The position numbers and the translations under genes were made by a program. Under the pieces are notes generated by a model. It worked only from the letters and a program-made list of their open reading frames with translations, did no database searches and had not been told where the DNA came from. 64,000 bases of DNA, taken from Fibrobacter sp. UWT2 (GTDB lineage: Bacteria > Fibrobacterota > Fibrobacteria > Fibrobacterales > Fibrobacteraceae). The stretch is taken from the NCBI RefSeq assembly GCF_900142545.1, contig NZ_FRBF01000004.1, positions 186,001 to 250,000 on the forward strand, read 5' to 3'. Shown piece by piece: positions 1-8,990 of the stretch (position 1 is the first letter of the stretch; the number at the start of each line of letters is the position of its first letter).

Positions 1-968
1 GAGTCGGCCTTGGAAACGCCGATGCGGTCGCAGAATTCACGGATGGAACTCGGGGTAAAGCCACGGCGGCGGTAACCGCAGACCGTCGGCATACGCGGGT
101 CGTTCCAGCCCATCACGGCTTTCGTCTGCACCAGTTCAAGGAGCTTACGCTTACTCATCATGGTGTAGGTGAGGTTCAGACGGGCAAATTCAATCTGCTG
201 CGGACGGTTGTCGAGGCCAAGCTCGATCAGAAACCAGTCGTACAGCGGACGGTGTGCTTCAAATTCAAGCGTACAGATAGAGTGCGTAATGCCTTCGATC
301 CAGTCGCTGAGCGGGTGCGCAAAGTCGTACATCGGGTAGATGCACCACTTGTCACCGGTGCGGTGGTGGGTGCAGTGCTTGATGCGGTAGATGACCGGGT
401 CGCGCATGTTCATGTTCGGGCTAGAAAGGTCCACCTTGGCACGGAGGCACTTTTCGCCGTCGGCATACTTGCCGTCGCGCATTTCGCGGAAGAGCTTCAT
501 GTTTTCTTCTACGCTGCGGTCGCGGTAGGGACTCGGACGGCTCGGCTTACCGGCATCGTTGCCGCGGTATTCCTGCATCTCGTCGCGGGTCAGGTCTTCC
601 ACATAAGCCTTGCCCATTTCAATTAGCTTTTCAGCAAAGGCGTAAATCTGGTCGTAGTAGTCGCTGGCGAAGTATTCGCCGCCCTTCCATTCGAAGCCGA
701 GCCACTTCACGTCTTCGCGGATGGAGTCGACGTATTCCACATCTTCTTTCGTGGGGTTCGTATCGTCGAAGCGCAGGTTCGTAACGCCGCCGAAGTCCTT
801 ATACTTGTTTGCCGTACCGAAGTTCAGGCAGATGGACTTTGCGTGTCCGATATGGATGTAGCCGTTCGGTTCCGGCGGAAAACGGGTGTGCACCTTGGTG
901 CGTTTGCCCGTGGCGAGGTCGTTAACGATAATGTCCTGTACAAAATTCGAAGATTCGGGGATTTCCAT
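1..968 (-). CDS. glnS: Glutaminyl-tRNA synthetase, 3' end outside window
   Basis: Charges tRNA-Gln with glutamine in the cytoplasm. The translated minus strand starts [12 protein letters not shown] and carries the class I signature [15 protein letters not shown] (HIGH box at about residues 39-42). It continues with the GlnRS-typical RFDDTNP and the second class I motif as MMSKRKL near nucleotides 150-165. About 322 codons are visible; the anticodon-binding beta-barrels would lie beyond the left edge. The start at 968 fits family N-termini. A tRNA-Gln(CTG) gene lies near 15.7 kb but is not linked to it. Confusion with GluRS is unlikely given the GlnRS-type N-terminal block. Confidence 0.95.
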   Translation of the reverse strand, partial: MEIPESSNFVQDIIVNDLATGKRTKVHTRFPPEPNGYIHIGHAKSICLNFGTANKYKDFGGVTNLRFDDTNPTKEDVEYVDSIREDVKWLGFEWKGGEYFASDYYDQIYAFAEKLIEMGKAYVEDLTRDEMQEYRGNDAGKPSRPSPYRDRSVEENMKLFREMRDGKYADGEKCLRAKVDLSSPNMNMRDPVIYRIKHCTHHRTGDKWCIYPMYDFAHPLSDWIEGITHSICTLEFEAHRPLYDWFLIELGLDNRPQQIEFARLNLTYTMMSKRKLLELVQTKAVMGWNDPRMPTVCGYRRRGFTPSSIREFCDRIGVSKAD

Positions 969-1014
969 AAATGGGTCCTTTAAAAATTTACGCCCGAAAT
1001 ATAGAAACTTGGGG

Positions 1015-2109
1015 CTACTTTCTCATGCTCTTGCCGAAACCGCCACGGCTATTTCTGCTATGTCCATCGCTTCGGCTGCTGTTTCCGTTGTTGTGGTCGT
1101 GGCGGACATTTCCGGGGCGCTGCCTGTTGTTGCCTTGGTCGGAATTGTCGTCTTGCCAGTATTCGCTAGAGGTTCGGGCCATGGGCTTTGCCGTCGTGAC
1201 GGGCTGGGCGGGGGCTGAACTCCGTACAGCGGGGGCCGTATGGTGGTTCATCGGAACCTTTGTGGGCTTGCTGGGCGGTACAGCGTAACGGTCGTTCCTC
1301 GACGGAGGCGGGTTATGGGTCCGTGACGGGGCCGGGTTGCGGGGCCTTGGGGGCGGAGGATTGTTGTAATGATGCGGATGGTGCGGGCGCGGCCTGTTGT
1401 GGTACCAACGGTAATCGTGCACATAAATCAGGTGCGTGTCCCATTCAAAACGGCTAGTGCCCCAGCCCCAGGTGTCGTAATAGCCACCGACCCAGACGCC
1501 TGTGCGGTAGCGCAGTCCCGGGTAGCCGTTGGAATAAACGTAGTAGACCACATGCGGGTTGTATACGGGAACGTACACGTATTCCTTTTGTACGGGCTCG
1601 ATGATGATCGTCTTTTCCTTGATGATCTTGACCTGCTCGTTACTTTGTAAGTGACCGTGGTTGTAGGCGGCGTTACGCATGCGTTGCACGGCGTCCATCA
1701 CAGCTTCTTTTTGTGTGGAAACGGCGTCTCCCAGCTGGTCGGTCCATACTTGGTACTTTGCCATGGTAGCAAGGACCGTCGGGAAGGGAATCAGTGCCTG
1801 AACGCTTTCGTCGTAGGGGAGGTCTTCGAGCTTGATTCGGTCGGCCAGTTCCTGGCCCTTTAAGTGCTTGTTCTGGTTAGCCCAATCGGCGGCACCAGGA
1901 ATTTCGTCGCCGTGAACAGAGGCCGCAAGCACCTGTACCAGGAGCGGGTCCGGGTAGAGAGCAATCGTCGAAACGAGGGTGTCGAGTTCGGCGGGCGTAA
2001 ATTGTTCATTGGCGCGGCTTGTAGCGGGCAACGCCAAAATAACGGCCATGACGCACCATAGCCACGCCTTTTTCAGGCTTACAGCAAAAATTCTAGAATC
2101 GGTAAACAT
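1015..2109 (-). CDS. DUF3300 domain exported protein with His/Pro/Arg-rich tail
   Basis: Function unknown. The start at 2109 is chosen because GGGAGG lies 5 bases upstream; a longer reading frame to 2148 has no such site. The protein is 364 residues with an N-terminal export signal (hydrophobic [16 protein letters not shown]). Next comes the DUF3300 core, with phrases such as [20 protein letters not shown] and [10 protein letters not shown], and a YVPVYNP segment. The last ~150 residues are low-complexity, rich in His, Pro, Arg, Asn and Ser, probably disordered. DUF3300 proteins are envelope-associated and uncharacterised; the tail could bind metal or nucleic acid, which is inference only. 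Confidence 0.85.
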   Translation of the reverse strand: MFTDSRIFAVSLKKAWLWCVMAVILALPATSRANEQFTPAELDTLVSTIALYPDPLLVQVLAASVHGDEIPGAADWANQNKHLKGQELADRIKLEDLPYDESVQALIPFPTVLATMAKYQVWTDQLGDAVSTQKEAVMDAVQRMRNAAYNHGHLQSNEQVKIIKEKTIIIEPVQKEYVYVPVYNPHVVYYVYSNGYPGLRYRTGVWVGGYYDTWGWGTSRFEWDTHLIYVHDYRWYHNRPRPHHPHHYNNPPPPRPRNPAPSRTHNPPPSRNDRYAVPPSKPTKVPMNHHTAPAVRSSAPAQPVTTAKPMARTSSEYWQDDNSDQGNNRQRPGNVRHDHNNGNSSRSDGHSRNSRGGFGKSMRK

Positions 2110-2467
2110 AGTTACCTCCCATAGCCTTAAGTTACCAATATTATACAAAAATTCTATGCCAATTAGATGCTAAAGAATCGCTTTTGGTTGCGAACGGTCG
2201 ATTTTCGGGAATAAAATTCCCATGTTGAGATTTATCCATTATGGACGAATTTATTCTTACACACTTCTTAAACGAAAATATGTTTTTCTTGTTGTTTGCG
2301 AAAAATGCGAAAATGCCCGAAATTTGCCTTAAAATAACCTTATTTCTTTAAAAATTAGGCGAATTTGGGTGATTTTTGCGTTGTTGTGAATGTCAACACA
2401 TAAATAAAATTTAACTAAAAAATTTGCACACTTTAATATATCTTTAGAGTATAGATTGGAGGCATGT
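2110..2467. promoter_or_regulatory. AT-rich divergent intergenic region
   Basis: This 358-base gap separates the divergent DUF3300 and cotH genes and must hold both promoters. It is much more AT-rich than the flanking genes. I see no convincing small gene, hairpin or tandem repeat. The cotH ribosome-binding site, TTGGAGG, sits at 2456-2462, five bases before its ATG. Confidence 0.5.
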
Positions 2468-4267
2468 ATGGGCCATTGGGCTAAAATTATATCTACAACG
2501 GCGCTATTTGCGTCATTTACATTTGCGCAGACATACGATTTGCCTATAGTGTTTATTGACACCAAGCAGAAATGTCTTGACAAGAGTGTCACTGAAAAGA
2601 TTCCTGCAACCATGAAGGTGCTGGACGGAAAAACGAACAATGTGGCTGACAGTGCCAAGGGCACACGCTATGATATCGGTATCAAGGTTCGTGGTCAGTC
2701 TTCGGCCTTGTTCCCGAAGCCTGGTTATGGCGTGGAAGTCCGCGACGAAAAAGGCGAAGGCATGGACGTGAGCCTGTTTGGGCTCCCTCCTGGTGACGAC
2801 TGGGTGTTCCACGGTCCGTATGTAGACAAGAGTATGATGCGTAATGCGCTTGCCCATTGGCTCTTTAGGCAGGCCGGGCATTATAGCCCCCGTAGCAGAC
2901 ATTTTGACTTGTACATCAACGGTGTTTATCGCGGTGTGTACGTGCTTCTCGAAAAAATCAAGCGCGGCAAGTATCGTGTGAACGTGAGCAAGCTTAAAGA
3001 AACCGATGTCGCGGGCGACAGCGTTACCGGCGGTTACATTTGGGCATTTGACAAGACGGGTACCAATACGGGTGGTGCAGGCAGCGGTCCCATCGAAAAG
3101 GAAGGCTTCAATACTTCGGACGGCCTGAACGTCATTTTGCATTACCCGAAAAAGGAAAATATCCAGAAGGCCCAGGAAGAATACCTGAAAAAATACCTGA
3201 ACGATCTTGAAGGCTTGTTCAAGAACGGCAAGAACGGTAGCGGATACGAAAACTATGTGGACATGACTTCGGCACTCGATTACGTGTTGCACGAAGAAAT
3301 TACCAACAATGCGGACTCTTACTGGTGCAGTTTCTTCTTGCACAAGCCCAAGGACAGTAAGGGCGGTAAGGTGACGCTTGGCCCGGCATGGGACTTTAAC
3401 CTTGCCATGAGTAACGGAAGCCAGCCTGAAAATGGCGGTGGCCAAGGCGGCCAGGGTGGTATGTGGGGCTTTGGCGGCGGTGGAAACGGCTTTGGAAGTT
3501 CCGGCGTCACCGGTTGGCAAATCGAAAATAGCCAGAAATCAGGCAACGGTGGCATGTGGGGTATGGGAAGCTCTCTGAAAGCTCCGAACTGGCTTTTGGG
3601 AATGTGGAAAGACAGCCATTACCAGAGCGAACTGAAGAAGCGCTGGGCGGAACTCCGTAGCGGTGTATGGCACACCAAGACGATGGATGCATACTTGGAT
3701 TCCATGAAAATCTATTTGAAGAACGCTGCCGACAGAAACTTCAAGCGTTGGCCGAACTTGGGCAAGGCTAGTGGCCAAAACGATACTGACCCGGAGCCGA
3801 TGAAGTACTGCAATAGCCAGAGTGGCGGCTTTGGAATGGCTATGGGCGGCTATAATGCCGACACCTGGGACGGCGAGTTTGAACATCTTCGCAAGAAAAT
3901 GAAAGAAAGAATGGCCTGGATGGACCAGCAACTCGGATTTACCGAACCGGCTAATCCGATTGTAACGGAACCCGTGATTCATGATCCGGACTGGCAGAAC
4001 GACGAAAAAAACAAGACAGACCCCCCTCCGATGAATGTCGGTTTGGATGATTTCAGCAGACTTTCTCCGACGAACTTCTTTACTGTAAATGGCGATTATC
4101 TTGAAATTCAAACAAGCCTGGGCGGAACCTTTGCACTCATAGACTTGAATGGCACAGTGTTGTTCAAGACCCGTATCAATAAGGGACTCACGACTCTGAG
4201 AATTCCGTCTAAGGCCATGAACAGGCACTGGATTGCGACGCTCAACGGAAAAATGCTGAGTAAATAG
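2468..4267 (+). CDS. Secreted CotH-family protein
   Basis: A 599-residue protein with signal peptide MGHWAKIISTTALFASFTFA. CotH proteins have a protein-kinase-like fold; Bacillus CotH phosphorylates spore-coat proteins, and homologues in fibre degraders are cell-surface proteins. Family landmarks are IKVRGQSS near residue 70, DDWVFHGPYVDKSMMRN, LYINGVYRGVYVLLEKI and the metal-binding-type GPAWDFNLAMSN near residue 310. A Gly/Met/Trp-rich insertion follows at about 320-375. The last ~75 residues (from LDDFSRL, ending ATLNGKMLSK) resemble a compact beta sorting domain of the type IX secretion kind, which would place the protein on the surface; that is inference. The ATG at 2468 follows TTGGAGG. 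Confidence 0.85.
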   Translation: MGHWAKIISTTALFASFTFAQTYDLPIVFIDTKQKCLDKSVTEKIPATMKVLDGKTNNVADSAKGTRYDIGIKVRGQSSALFPKPGYGVEVRDEKGEGMDVSLFGLPPGDDWVFHGPYVDKSMMRNALAHWLFRQAGHYSPRSRHFDLYINGVYRGVYVLLEKIKRGKYRVNVSKLKETDVAGDSVTGGYIWAFDKTGTNTGGAGSGPIEKEGFNTSDGLNVILHYPKKENIQKAQEEYLKKYLNDLEGLFKNGKNGSGYENYVDMTSALDYVLHEEITNNADSYWCSFFLHKPKDSKGGKVTLGPAWDFNLAMSNGSQPENGGGQGGQGGMWGFGGGGNGFGSSGVTGWQIENSQKSGNGGMWGMGSSLKAPNWLLGMWKDSHYQSELKKRWAELRSGVWHTKTMDAYLDSMKIYLKNAADRNFKRWPNLGKASGQNDTDPEPMKYCNSQSGGFGMAMGGYNADTWDGEFEHLRKKMKERMAWMDQQLGFTEPANPIVTEPVIHDPDWQNDEKNKTDPPPMNVGLDDFSRLSPTNFFTVNGDYLEIQTSLGGTFALIDLNGTVLFKTRINKGLTTLRIPSKAMNRHWIATLNGKMLSK

Positions 4268-4285
4268 TAGTACGAAAAAAGGGAG

Positions 4286-4329
4286 TCTGAATTCAATTCC
4301 GAAATCTGAATTCAGATATCCGGAATCGC
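4286..4329. repeat. Degenerate 7-bp tandem repeat (AATTCNG type)
   Basis: The gap after cotH reads as successive 7-mers AATTCCG, AAATCTG, AATTCAG, ATATCCG. It is one of seven intergenic places in this window with period-7 degenerate repeats. It also contains the palindrome ATCTGAATTCAGAT, so a hairpin is possible between the two convergent genes. Confidence 0.55.
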
Positions 4330-4598
4330 TATAGATAATGCTTGACCTTGTTTACAGGGTCAAGATTTTCTTTTGGGGGCTTGGGAACATAAATCTTGAC
4401 GGCGTACACGTAGTGGTCGGTTTCGACCAGGATGTCGCCTTCTTGCATGTCTTCGTTGATGTCTATTTCGATTTCTACACCGTCGCGGGCGATGCGGCGG
4501 ATAGAGTGTTCCTTAAGTTCGTGTTTTTCGAACAGAACGTCGACGACTTTCTTGTAGGTGCCGTGATGGATGGTGCCCAGAATGCTATTGCAAATCAT
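4329..4598 (-). CDS. UreE N-terminal-domain-like small protein
   Basis: An 89-residue protein that matches the pattern of the UreE urease-accessory N-terminal domain: a start like ILGTIHHG, a VDVLFEKHEL strand, RRIARDGVEIEIDI, then EGDILVETDHYVYAVKI. The C-terminal nickel-handling domain and His-rich tail of true UreE are absent, and no urease gene is in the window. It is last in a minus-strand operon after the nucleotidyltransferase-like gene (14-base gap) and the TPM gene. A role in metal or protein binding is possible, but none can be assigned. Confidence 0.55.
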   Translation of the reverse strand: MICNSILGTIHHGTYKKVVDVLFEKHELKEHSIRRIARDGVEIEIDINEDMQEGDILVETDHYVYAVKIYVPKPPKENLDPVNKVKHYL

Positions 4599-4612
4599 TT
4601 ATAATTCCCGTA

Positions 4613-5302
4613 TTAAACCGCATCCATGGTATCGACCTGGTTTACGATTTCAGTGACGGTCGCAATATAGCTATTTATGCTTTCGATGAAAGCCTTTTCA
4701 TTCCGGCTACTGATGGGAGCGCGGAGGGCGGGGTAGGCACTAAAGATCTGCTGGTGGTTTTCGGGGTAGACCTTATGAATCAGGTAGTAAACCCCGTACA
4801 TAATGGGGAGTAGCGTCGCATTGGCGCGGGCAAAGAATCCGAGCGGGTTGCGATCTTGCTGCAGGTAGATGTAGGCTTCGCGCAGGTGAATGAGCAGGCC
4901 GCGGAGCTCGCGTTCGCATTCAAGACGCAGGCATTCTACATTCGGCTGGTAATTCGGCAGGGGCTTTGCTCCGGCGAGGGCTACGTTACGGTTTGCGATA
5001 TGCAAAAATTCGAGAGGGAATACGTCTTCGGAAGTTTGGATTTCTTTAAGAGTAAAGAAATAGCGAAACTCGATATTTTCTTTCTTGGCTTCGCGCAACA
5101 GGTTCTGCAGAGGCTTGATGCTTGCCGTAGAATTGTTTCGCAAGATAAAGCTTATGGTCCAGGGACTTTCGAGTGCGTTGAACCCTTCGACTAGGCAGTC
5201 GCCATGAATGAATGCCGAAATTAGGTTGTCGCCCAGGGCTTGTTGCAGCATGCCGGGCCAGTTGGACCTTTGAAGTTCTACGATGCTCAGGTTCTTTTTC
5301 AT
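4613..5302 (-). CDS. Nucleotidyltransferase-like protein, probably degenerate
   Basis: A 229-residue cytoplasmic protein. The first half (ISAFIHGDCLVEGFNALESPWTI and onward) resembles the fold of stand-alone nucleotidyltransferases, but I cannot find the usual GS...DxD catalytic pair. The second half is helical (ECERELRGLLIHLREAYIYL), like the HEPN-type helical partners of such proteins. The start at 5302 is preferred over an upstream extension because AGGTGATT precedes it and the extension would overlap the TPM gene. It lies 7 bases behind the TPM gene's TGA and is probably co-translated. No function is assigned. Confidence 0.5.
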   Translation of the reverse strand: MKKNLSIVELQRSNWPGMLQQALGDNLISAFIHGDCLVEGFNALESPWTISFILRNNSTASIKPLQNLLREAKKENIEFRYFFTLKEIQTSEDVFPLEFLHIANRNVALAGAKPLPNYQPNVECLRLECERELRGLLIHLREAYIYLQQDRNPLGFFARANATLLPIMYGVYYLIHKVYPENHQQIFSAYPALRAPISSRNEKAFIESINSYIATVTEIVNQVDTMDAV

Positions 5303-5309
5303 AATCACC

Positions 5310-6125
5310 TCACCAGGAATTCCTGTTCCCGAATCCGCTGTTGCCAAAACCGCTTCCAAATCCACCGCCAAAGCCTCGTGGACTGCTTCCGAATCCGCCG
5401 CCGAATCCGATTTCGGGTTCGTCCTTCTTTTTGTTCTTGATGGCGCCGCCGAACAGGAACCAGAAGATTCCGTTGCCGCGTCCGCCGCTGAACTTTGCCA
5501 TCAGCAGCAAGAACGATACAAAGAGGATAAACAAAATCATGAGCGAAGATGTACTGTTCGTGCTGATTTTGTAAGGGGTTTCATCAATGTCAAGCTTGAC
5601 GCCTTTTGCCTTCGCCCCCATCTGGGCGATAGCGTAAGAAAGGGATAGAATGCCTTCGCCGTAGTTGTATTCGCGGAATGCAGGAAGTAGAGTCTTCTTT
5701 TGGATTTTGGCGAGAGACTTTTCGCTGTAATACTTTTCTGCACCGGGAGTGACGACGATATTTTTCCAGCGTTGCTTCTGGGAAACGAAAATCATGACGC
5801 CTTCGCCGCTTTCTTTGCCAAGTTGCCATGCGTCTGCTGTATTTTGGGCGTACTTGTCGCCTTTTTCGAACTGGTTTGCGTGTCCGATGTCGTCAACGAT
5901 GACGCAAGTGAGTTCAATTCCAGTCTTTTTGTAGAGTTTGTCTGCTAAATCGTCGAAAAGACGAGTCTCAGTCGCATTAAGCAGGTGGTTGTCGTCGTAA
6001 ATATTGCTTTCGGCGGGCTTTAAAGGGTATCTAGGCGCTTCAAAAACTGCCTCTGCCATTGCCCCCTGTGCAAGACATAGGCAGAGGAGTGTAATACATA
6101 TGGAAAATCGCCTTAATAGAAACAT
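5310..6125 (-). CDS. TPM-domain (YgcG-type) membrane protein
   Basis: About 271 residues: a signal peptide (ICITLLCLCLAQGAMA), then a periplasmic TPM domain from about residue 38 to 180 with VYDDNHLL/TETRLFDDLADKLYKKTGIEL, the conserved ESGEGVMIFVS and GAEKYYSEKSL. One transmembrane segment follows (LMILFILFVSFLLLM), then a Gly/Phe/Ser-rich tail with GGGFG repeats. TPM proteins are envelope proteins, some tied to photosystem repair or phosphatase activity; the bacterial role is unclear. GTG at 6128 or ATG at 6125 could start it. First gene of a three-gene operon. Confidence 0.8.
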   Translation of the reverse strand: MFLLRRFSICITLLCLCLAQGAMAEAVFEAPRYPLKPAESNIYDDNHLLNATETRLFDDLADKLYKKTGIELTCVIVDDIGHANQFEKGDKYAQNTADAWQLGKESGEGVMIFVSQKQRWKNIVVTPGAEKYYSEKSLAKIQKKTLLPAFREYNYGEGILSLSYAIAQMGAKAKGVKLDIDETPYKISTNSTSSLMILFILFVSFLLLMAKFSGGRGNGIFWFLFGGAIKNKKKDEPEIGFGGGFGSSPRGFGGGFGSGFGNSGFGNRNSW

Positions 6126-6220
6126 CACTTTGAAAATATAAAGTTTATTTCCAAAAAGGTGAGCGTGAACTTAATTTTTCATATGATTTTGGCTATAAAG
6201 TTTATATGTATCTTATGAAA

Positions 6221-6244
6221 TGGAATATTCCTACTTGGAATATG
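6221..6244. promoter_or_regulatory. GGAATAT motif cluster upstream of 6333 gene
   Basis: TGGAATATTCC followed at once by TTGGAATATG lies in the divergent gap between the TPM gene and the gene at 6333. The same 9-mer TTGGAATAT forms one arm of the palindrome at 55789-55807. A binding site is possible but unproven. Confidence 0.35.
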
Positions 6245-6332
6245 TTTTTTTTTCTTCAATAGGTGTTCTATCCAAAAAAAACTCTATATATTTAGGAGTG
6301 GGTTACGAATAGAACAATAGGATTGGATAATT

Positions 6333-6971
6333 ATGAACGAGAAATGGACATGGCTCCCGGATTTTGCCTCGAATATGGGGATATGGGAAGATGATCTGAT
6401 CGGCGTTGCGCCTGATGCAGAACATGTTTTTGTACCGTACGAAAACATGGTGTCTGTTCTTGATAATATTTACGAATTGCCTGAAATGGCCGAGGCGTCT
6501 ACCATTGTCGGATGGGGTTTCGGGGCGTTTGTACTTTTGAAAAATGCAAAGAATCGCCCTAAGAACCAGAAATGGATTCTGCTTTCGCCATATGCCGACT
6601 ATTGTTCGGAACATAGTGAATGGAATAACGAGAACTTGTCGTTTATTGCCCACCAGACGAAGACCGCTGTCGATGCGACTTTGAATGCCTTTTACGAATT
6701 GATTGAAAATGAATTCGGCGAATGGCAAGACGACTGGATGAAAGAGGCTAAAAAAATCAATCCGGAATCGATGTACAAGGGACTCTTGTATATTGCCAAA
6801 AACCGAATTGAAGAACCTGTTCCTATCACAGGCGAAACCCAGGTGCTCTATGGCAGAATGGACGGCGCCGTTCCGTCGGCCATGACGCTGGAACTTAAGG
6901 AATTCCTGCCTGGCGTAGAATTCAAGGAACGCCCCAAGGCGGGTCACTGGCCGCCCATGTTGTTGTTCTAG
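6333..6971 (+). CDS. BioH/BioG-like alpha/beta hydrolase lacking the nucleophile
   Basis: 212 residues, no signal peptide. The layout follows pimeloyl-ACP methyl esterase-like proteins: a nucleophile elbow at IVGWGFGAFVLL, an acid in YGRMDGAVP and a terminal His in AGHWPPMLLF. BioH-type elbows read GWSxG; here the serine is glycine (GWGFG, about residue 66), so classical serine hydrolysis should not occur. It could be a non-catalytic relative or act by a different mechanism. The stop codon overlaps that of lnt (shared CTAG). Confidence 0.65.
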   Translation: MNEKWTWLPDFASNMGIWEDDLIGVAPDAEHVFVPYENMVSVLDNIYELPEMAEASTIVGWGFGAFVLLKNAKNRPKNQKWILLSPYADYCSEHSEWNNENLSFIAHQTKTAVDATLNAFYELIENEFGEWQDDWMKEAKKINPESMYKGLLYIAKNRIEEPVPITGETQVLYGRMDGAVPSAMTLELKEFLPGVEFKERPKAGHWPPMLLF

Positions 6972-8920
6972 CCGGCTTTGCGCTTTTTAAGGGCGCTCAA
7001 CAGGGCGGTTAGCAGGTAAACAGCAAAGAAGAAGAGCAAGAAAATTTCAACCGTATCGCCAATGTGGCTGTAAAGGGTGTCGCGAGTCTTGAGCGGCACC
7101 TTTCTCTGTACAACGCGGTCGGTGAAAATTTCAGTGTTCTTGTCGAAGTGTCCGTACTGGTCGATGAATGCGGAAACGCCACTGTTGGCGAGGCGTGCCA
7201 CCGGCATGCCGTTTTCGATGGCGCGGTAGCGGATCAAGTTCAGGTGCTGGTAAGGGGCGGTGCTCCGGCCGAACCAACCATCGTTGGTGATGTTGACCAT
7301 GAGGCGGGAGCCTTCGCGGATAGCTTCGCGTACCAAGTCGCCAAAGATGGCATCGTAGCAAATGTAAGGCGTCCACAGGAACGGCTGGTAGACGGGAGTC
7401 TCTTTACCGGCGACAAAGTCACCTTCGCCCAAGTCGACATAATTCAGGATGGGGAATACCTCGTCGAAGGGAATGCGTTCGCTGAAGGGAACCAGGTGCT
7501 TCTTGATGTAACGTTGCGGGAATTTAGGAACTCCTGGCGTAAACAGGAAGGAGGCATTGTAGATGTCGAACTTGCGAATGCTTTCGCGCGGGTTGCGGCG
7601 GTAATCCAAGGCGCCTGCCAGAAGCTGAGCGTTTTTCTGGTCGGCAACGCGGTGAAGCCTTTCGATGACACCGGGCTGTCGGCGGATATGGTCGGGAATG
7701 GCTGTTTCGGCAAGCAGGATCAAGTCGGCGTGTTCCTGGATGCTGTCGTTTACCATGCCGAGAGTCTTGTTGACGATGGAATCGAAACGGTCCTTGCTCC
7801 ACTTGGCGCCTTGTTCGATGCTAGGCTGCACCAGGGCGATGGAGGGATTGCCTTCGGCGTCTGCGTTATAGAACGGTTGCGCTTCGGTTCTGGAAAGAAC
7901 AATGGTTCCTTGAATGAGCAACAGTGCGAAAATTGCAACTGGAACCGCTAAAACGGGAATGGCCTTTTTGATGTCCTGCACCTTGCAGAGCGTTTGTGCC
8001 ACGGCCTGGTTGGAAGCGACCACCAAAATGGTATAGCCGAAAATTCCGATATAGGGGAGCATCTGCAAAAGTTCGAGGCTGTTGCCGAAAACATAACCCA
8101 GGTGACTCCACGGGAAGGCGAAGTCGCCGTAGGTGCGGGTCATTTCGAGACCGGCATAAAACACGGGGAAAAGAATCAGCAGAAGAGTGCGAATTTTAGC
8201 GGGGGCGTCTTTTGCTAAGGTGTAGACGAATCCGGCCAAGGTGTTGTAGGCGCTGAAGAAGGCGATGAGCAGGAACAAACCGAAGAGAATGAGGCCGGAC
8301 GGGGCTGTTTCAACATGCATCACATTGTAGATCCAATAGTAGTTGATGGTGTTGTACAGCATGCCAGACCAGAATGTGGCGAACATGGCTTGTCCGCGGT
8401 TGAATCGGTTGAGGACGATGAACCACGGCACTAGAATCAAGAGTGCTGCAGGGCCCAGGGGCATGGGCGGGTAGGCTAAAGCGAACAGGCCCCATGCGAA
8501 ACAAGAAAGAATGAGCGCCGTGCGAGATTCTTTAGTCTTGATATGTTTGAAGTTCCAGCGGGCAAAAAGGGTAATCCAGAAAAGTCCGATGGGGCATGCG
8601 GTTAATATAATCTGAATCAGGCCGGCGTGTCCCACGTTGTTCTTGTCACCCAAGTTGTAGTCGAGAGCCAAAAACAGGAAGGAAAGTAAGGCGAATGCGT
8701 ATAGGGTAGGCTTGAAATTCTTGCGGATGTTCTTGAAGAATAAAAATGGAAGTGCCGCTAGCAACGGCAGGCATTGAGCGCCGTGGGTGTAAAGCCCGGG
8801 GGTGCTTGGATGCTGCGAAAACGCGATGATCTCGGCAACAAAGAGTACCGCTATATAAATCCAAAAAATTTTCGGAAAATCCTTGAGCTTTTGTTTAAAT
8901 CGTTTAATCATTGTCACCAT
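6968..8920 (-). CDS. lnt: Apolipoprotein N-acyltransferase
   Basis: Adds the third acyl chain to the N-terminal cysteine of lipoproteins in the inner membrane. The 650-residue protein is longer than the usual 510-540. It has extra N-terminal membrane segments before the standard multi-helix region (CFAWGLFALAYPPMPLG, SHLGYVFGNSL). The nitrilase-like periplasmic domain keeps the catalytic triad: Glu in LLAETAIPDH, Lys in IKKHLVPFSERIPF and Cys in YICYDAIFGDLVR, then NITNDGWFG. The start may be 8920 or 8911. It sits behind rsmI on the same strand with a heptamer repeat between. Many lipoproteins in the window would be its substrates. Confidence 0.93.
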   Translation of the reverse strand: MVTMIKRFKQKLKDFPKIFWIYIAVLFVAEIIAFSQHPSTPGLYTHGAQCLPLLAALPFLFFKNIRKNFKPTLYAFALLSFLFLALDYNLGDKNNVGHAGLIQIILTACPIGLFWITLFARWNFKHIKTKESRTALILSCFAWGLFALAYPPMPLGPAALLILVPWFIVLNRFNRGQAMFATFWSGMLYNTINYYWIYNVMHVETAPSGLILFGLFLLIAFFSAYNTLAGFVYTLAKDAPAKIRTLLLILFPVFYAGLEMTRTYGDFAFPWSHLGYVFGNSLELLQMLPYIGIFGYTILVVASNQAVAQTLCKVQDIKKAIPVLAVPVAIFALLLIQGTIVLSRTEAQPFYNADAEGNPSIALVQPSIEQGAKWSKDRFDSIVNKTLGMVNDSIQEHADLILLAETAIPDHIRRQPGVIERLHRVADQKNAQLLAGALDYRRNPRESIRKFDIYNASFLFTPGVPKFPQRYIKKHLVPFSERIPFDEVFPILNYVDLGEGDFVAGKETPVYQPFLWTPYICYDAIFGDLVREAIREGSRLMVNITNDGWFGRSTAPYQHLNLIRYRAIENGMPVARLANSGVSAFIDQYGHFDKNTEIFTDRVVQRKVPLKTRDTLYSHIGDTVEIFLLFFFAVYLLTALLSALKKRKAG

Positions 8921-8925
8921 TAATC

Positions 8926-8990
8926 ACTACCAACAACCAACTGCCTACTGTCTACTTCCTACTGTCTACTTCCTACTTCCTACTATATTA
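8926..8990. repeat. 7-bp tandem repeat (CTACTTC / CTACTGT type)
   Basis: Between the rsmI stop and the lnt start the plus strand is a run of 7-mers: GCCTACT, GTCTACT, TCCTACT, GTCTACT, TCCTACT, TCCTACT, preceded by weaker units such as AACCAAC. The period is exactly 7 and the final unit runs into the rsmI stop codon. The same unit recurs at 15.85, 50.1 and 53.3 kb. Confidence 0.85.

Noticed and set aside
8926-8990. Tandem repeats considered as a CRISPR array
   Set aside because: Units are 7 bases with no spacers of 25-40 bases, and no cas genes are in the window.
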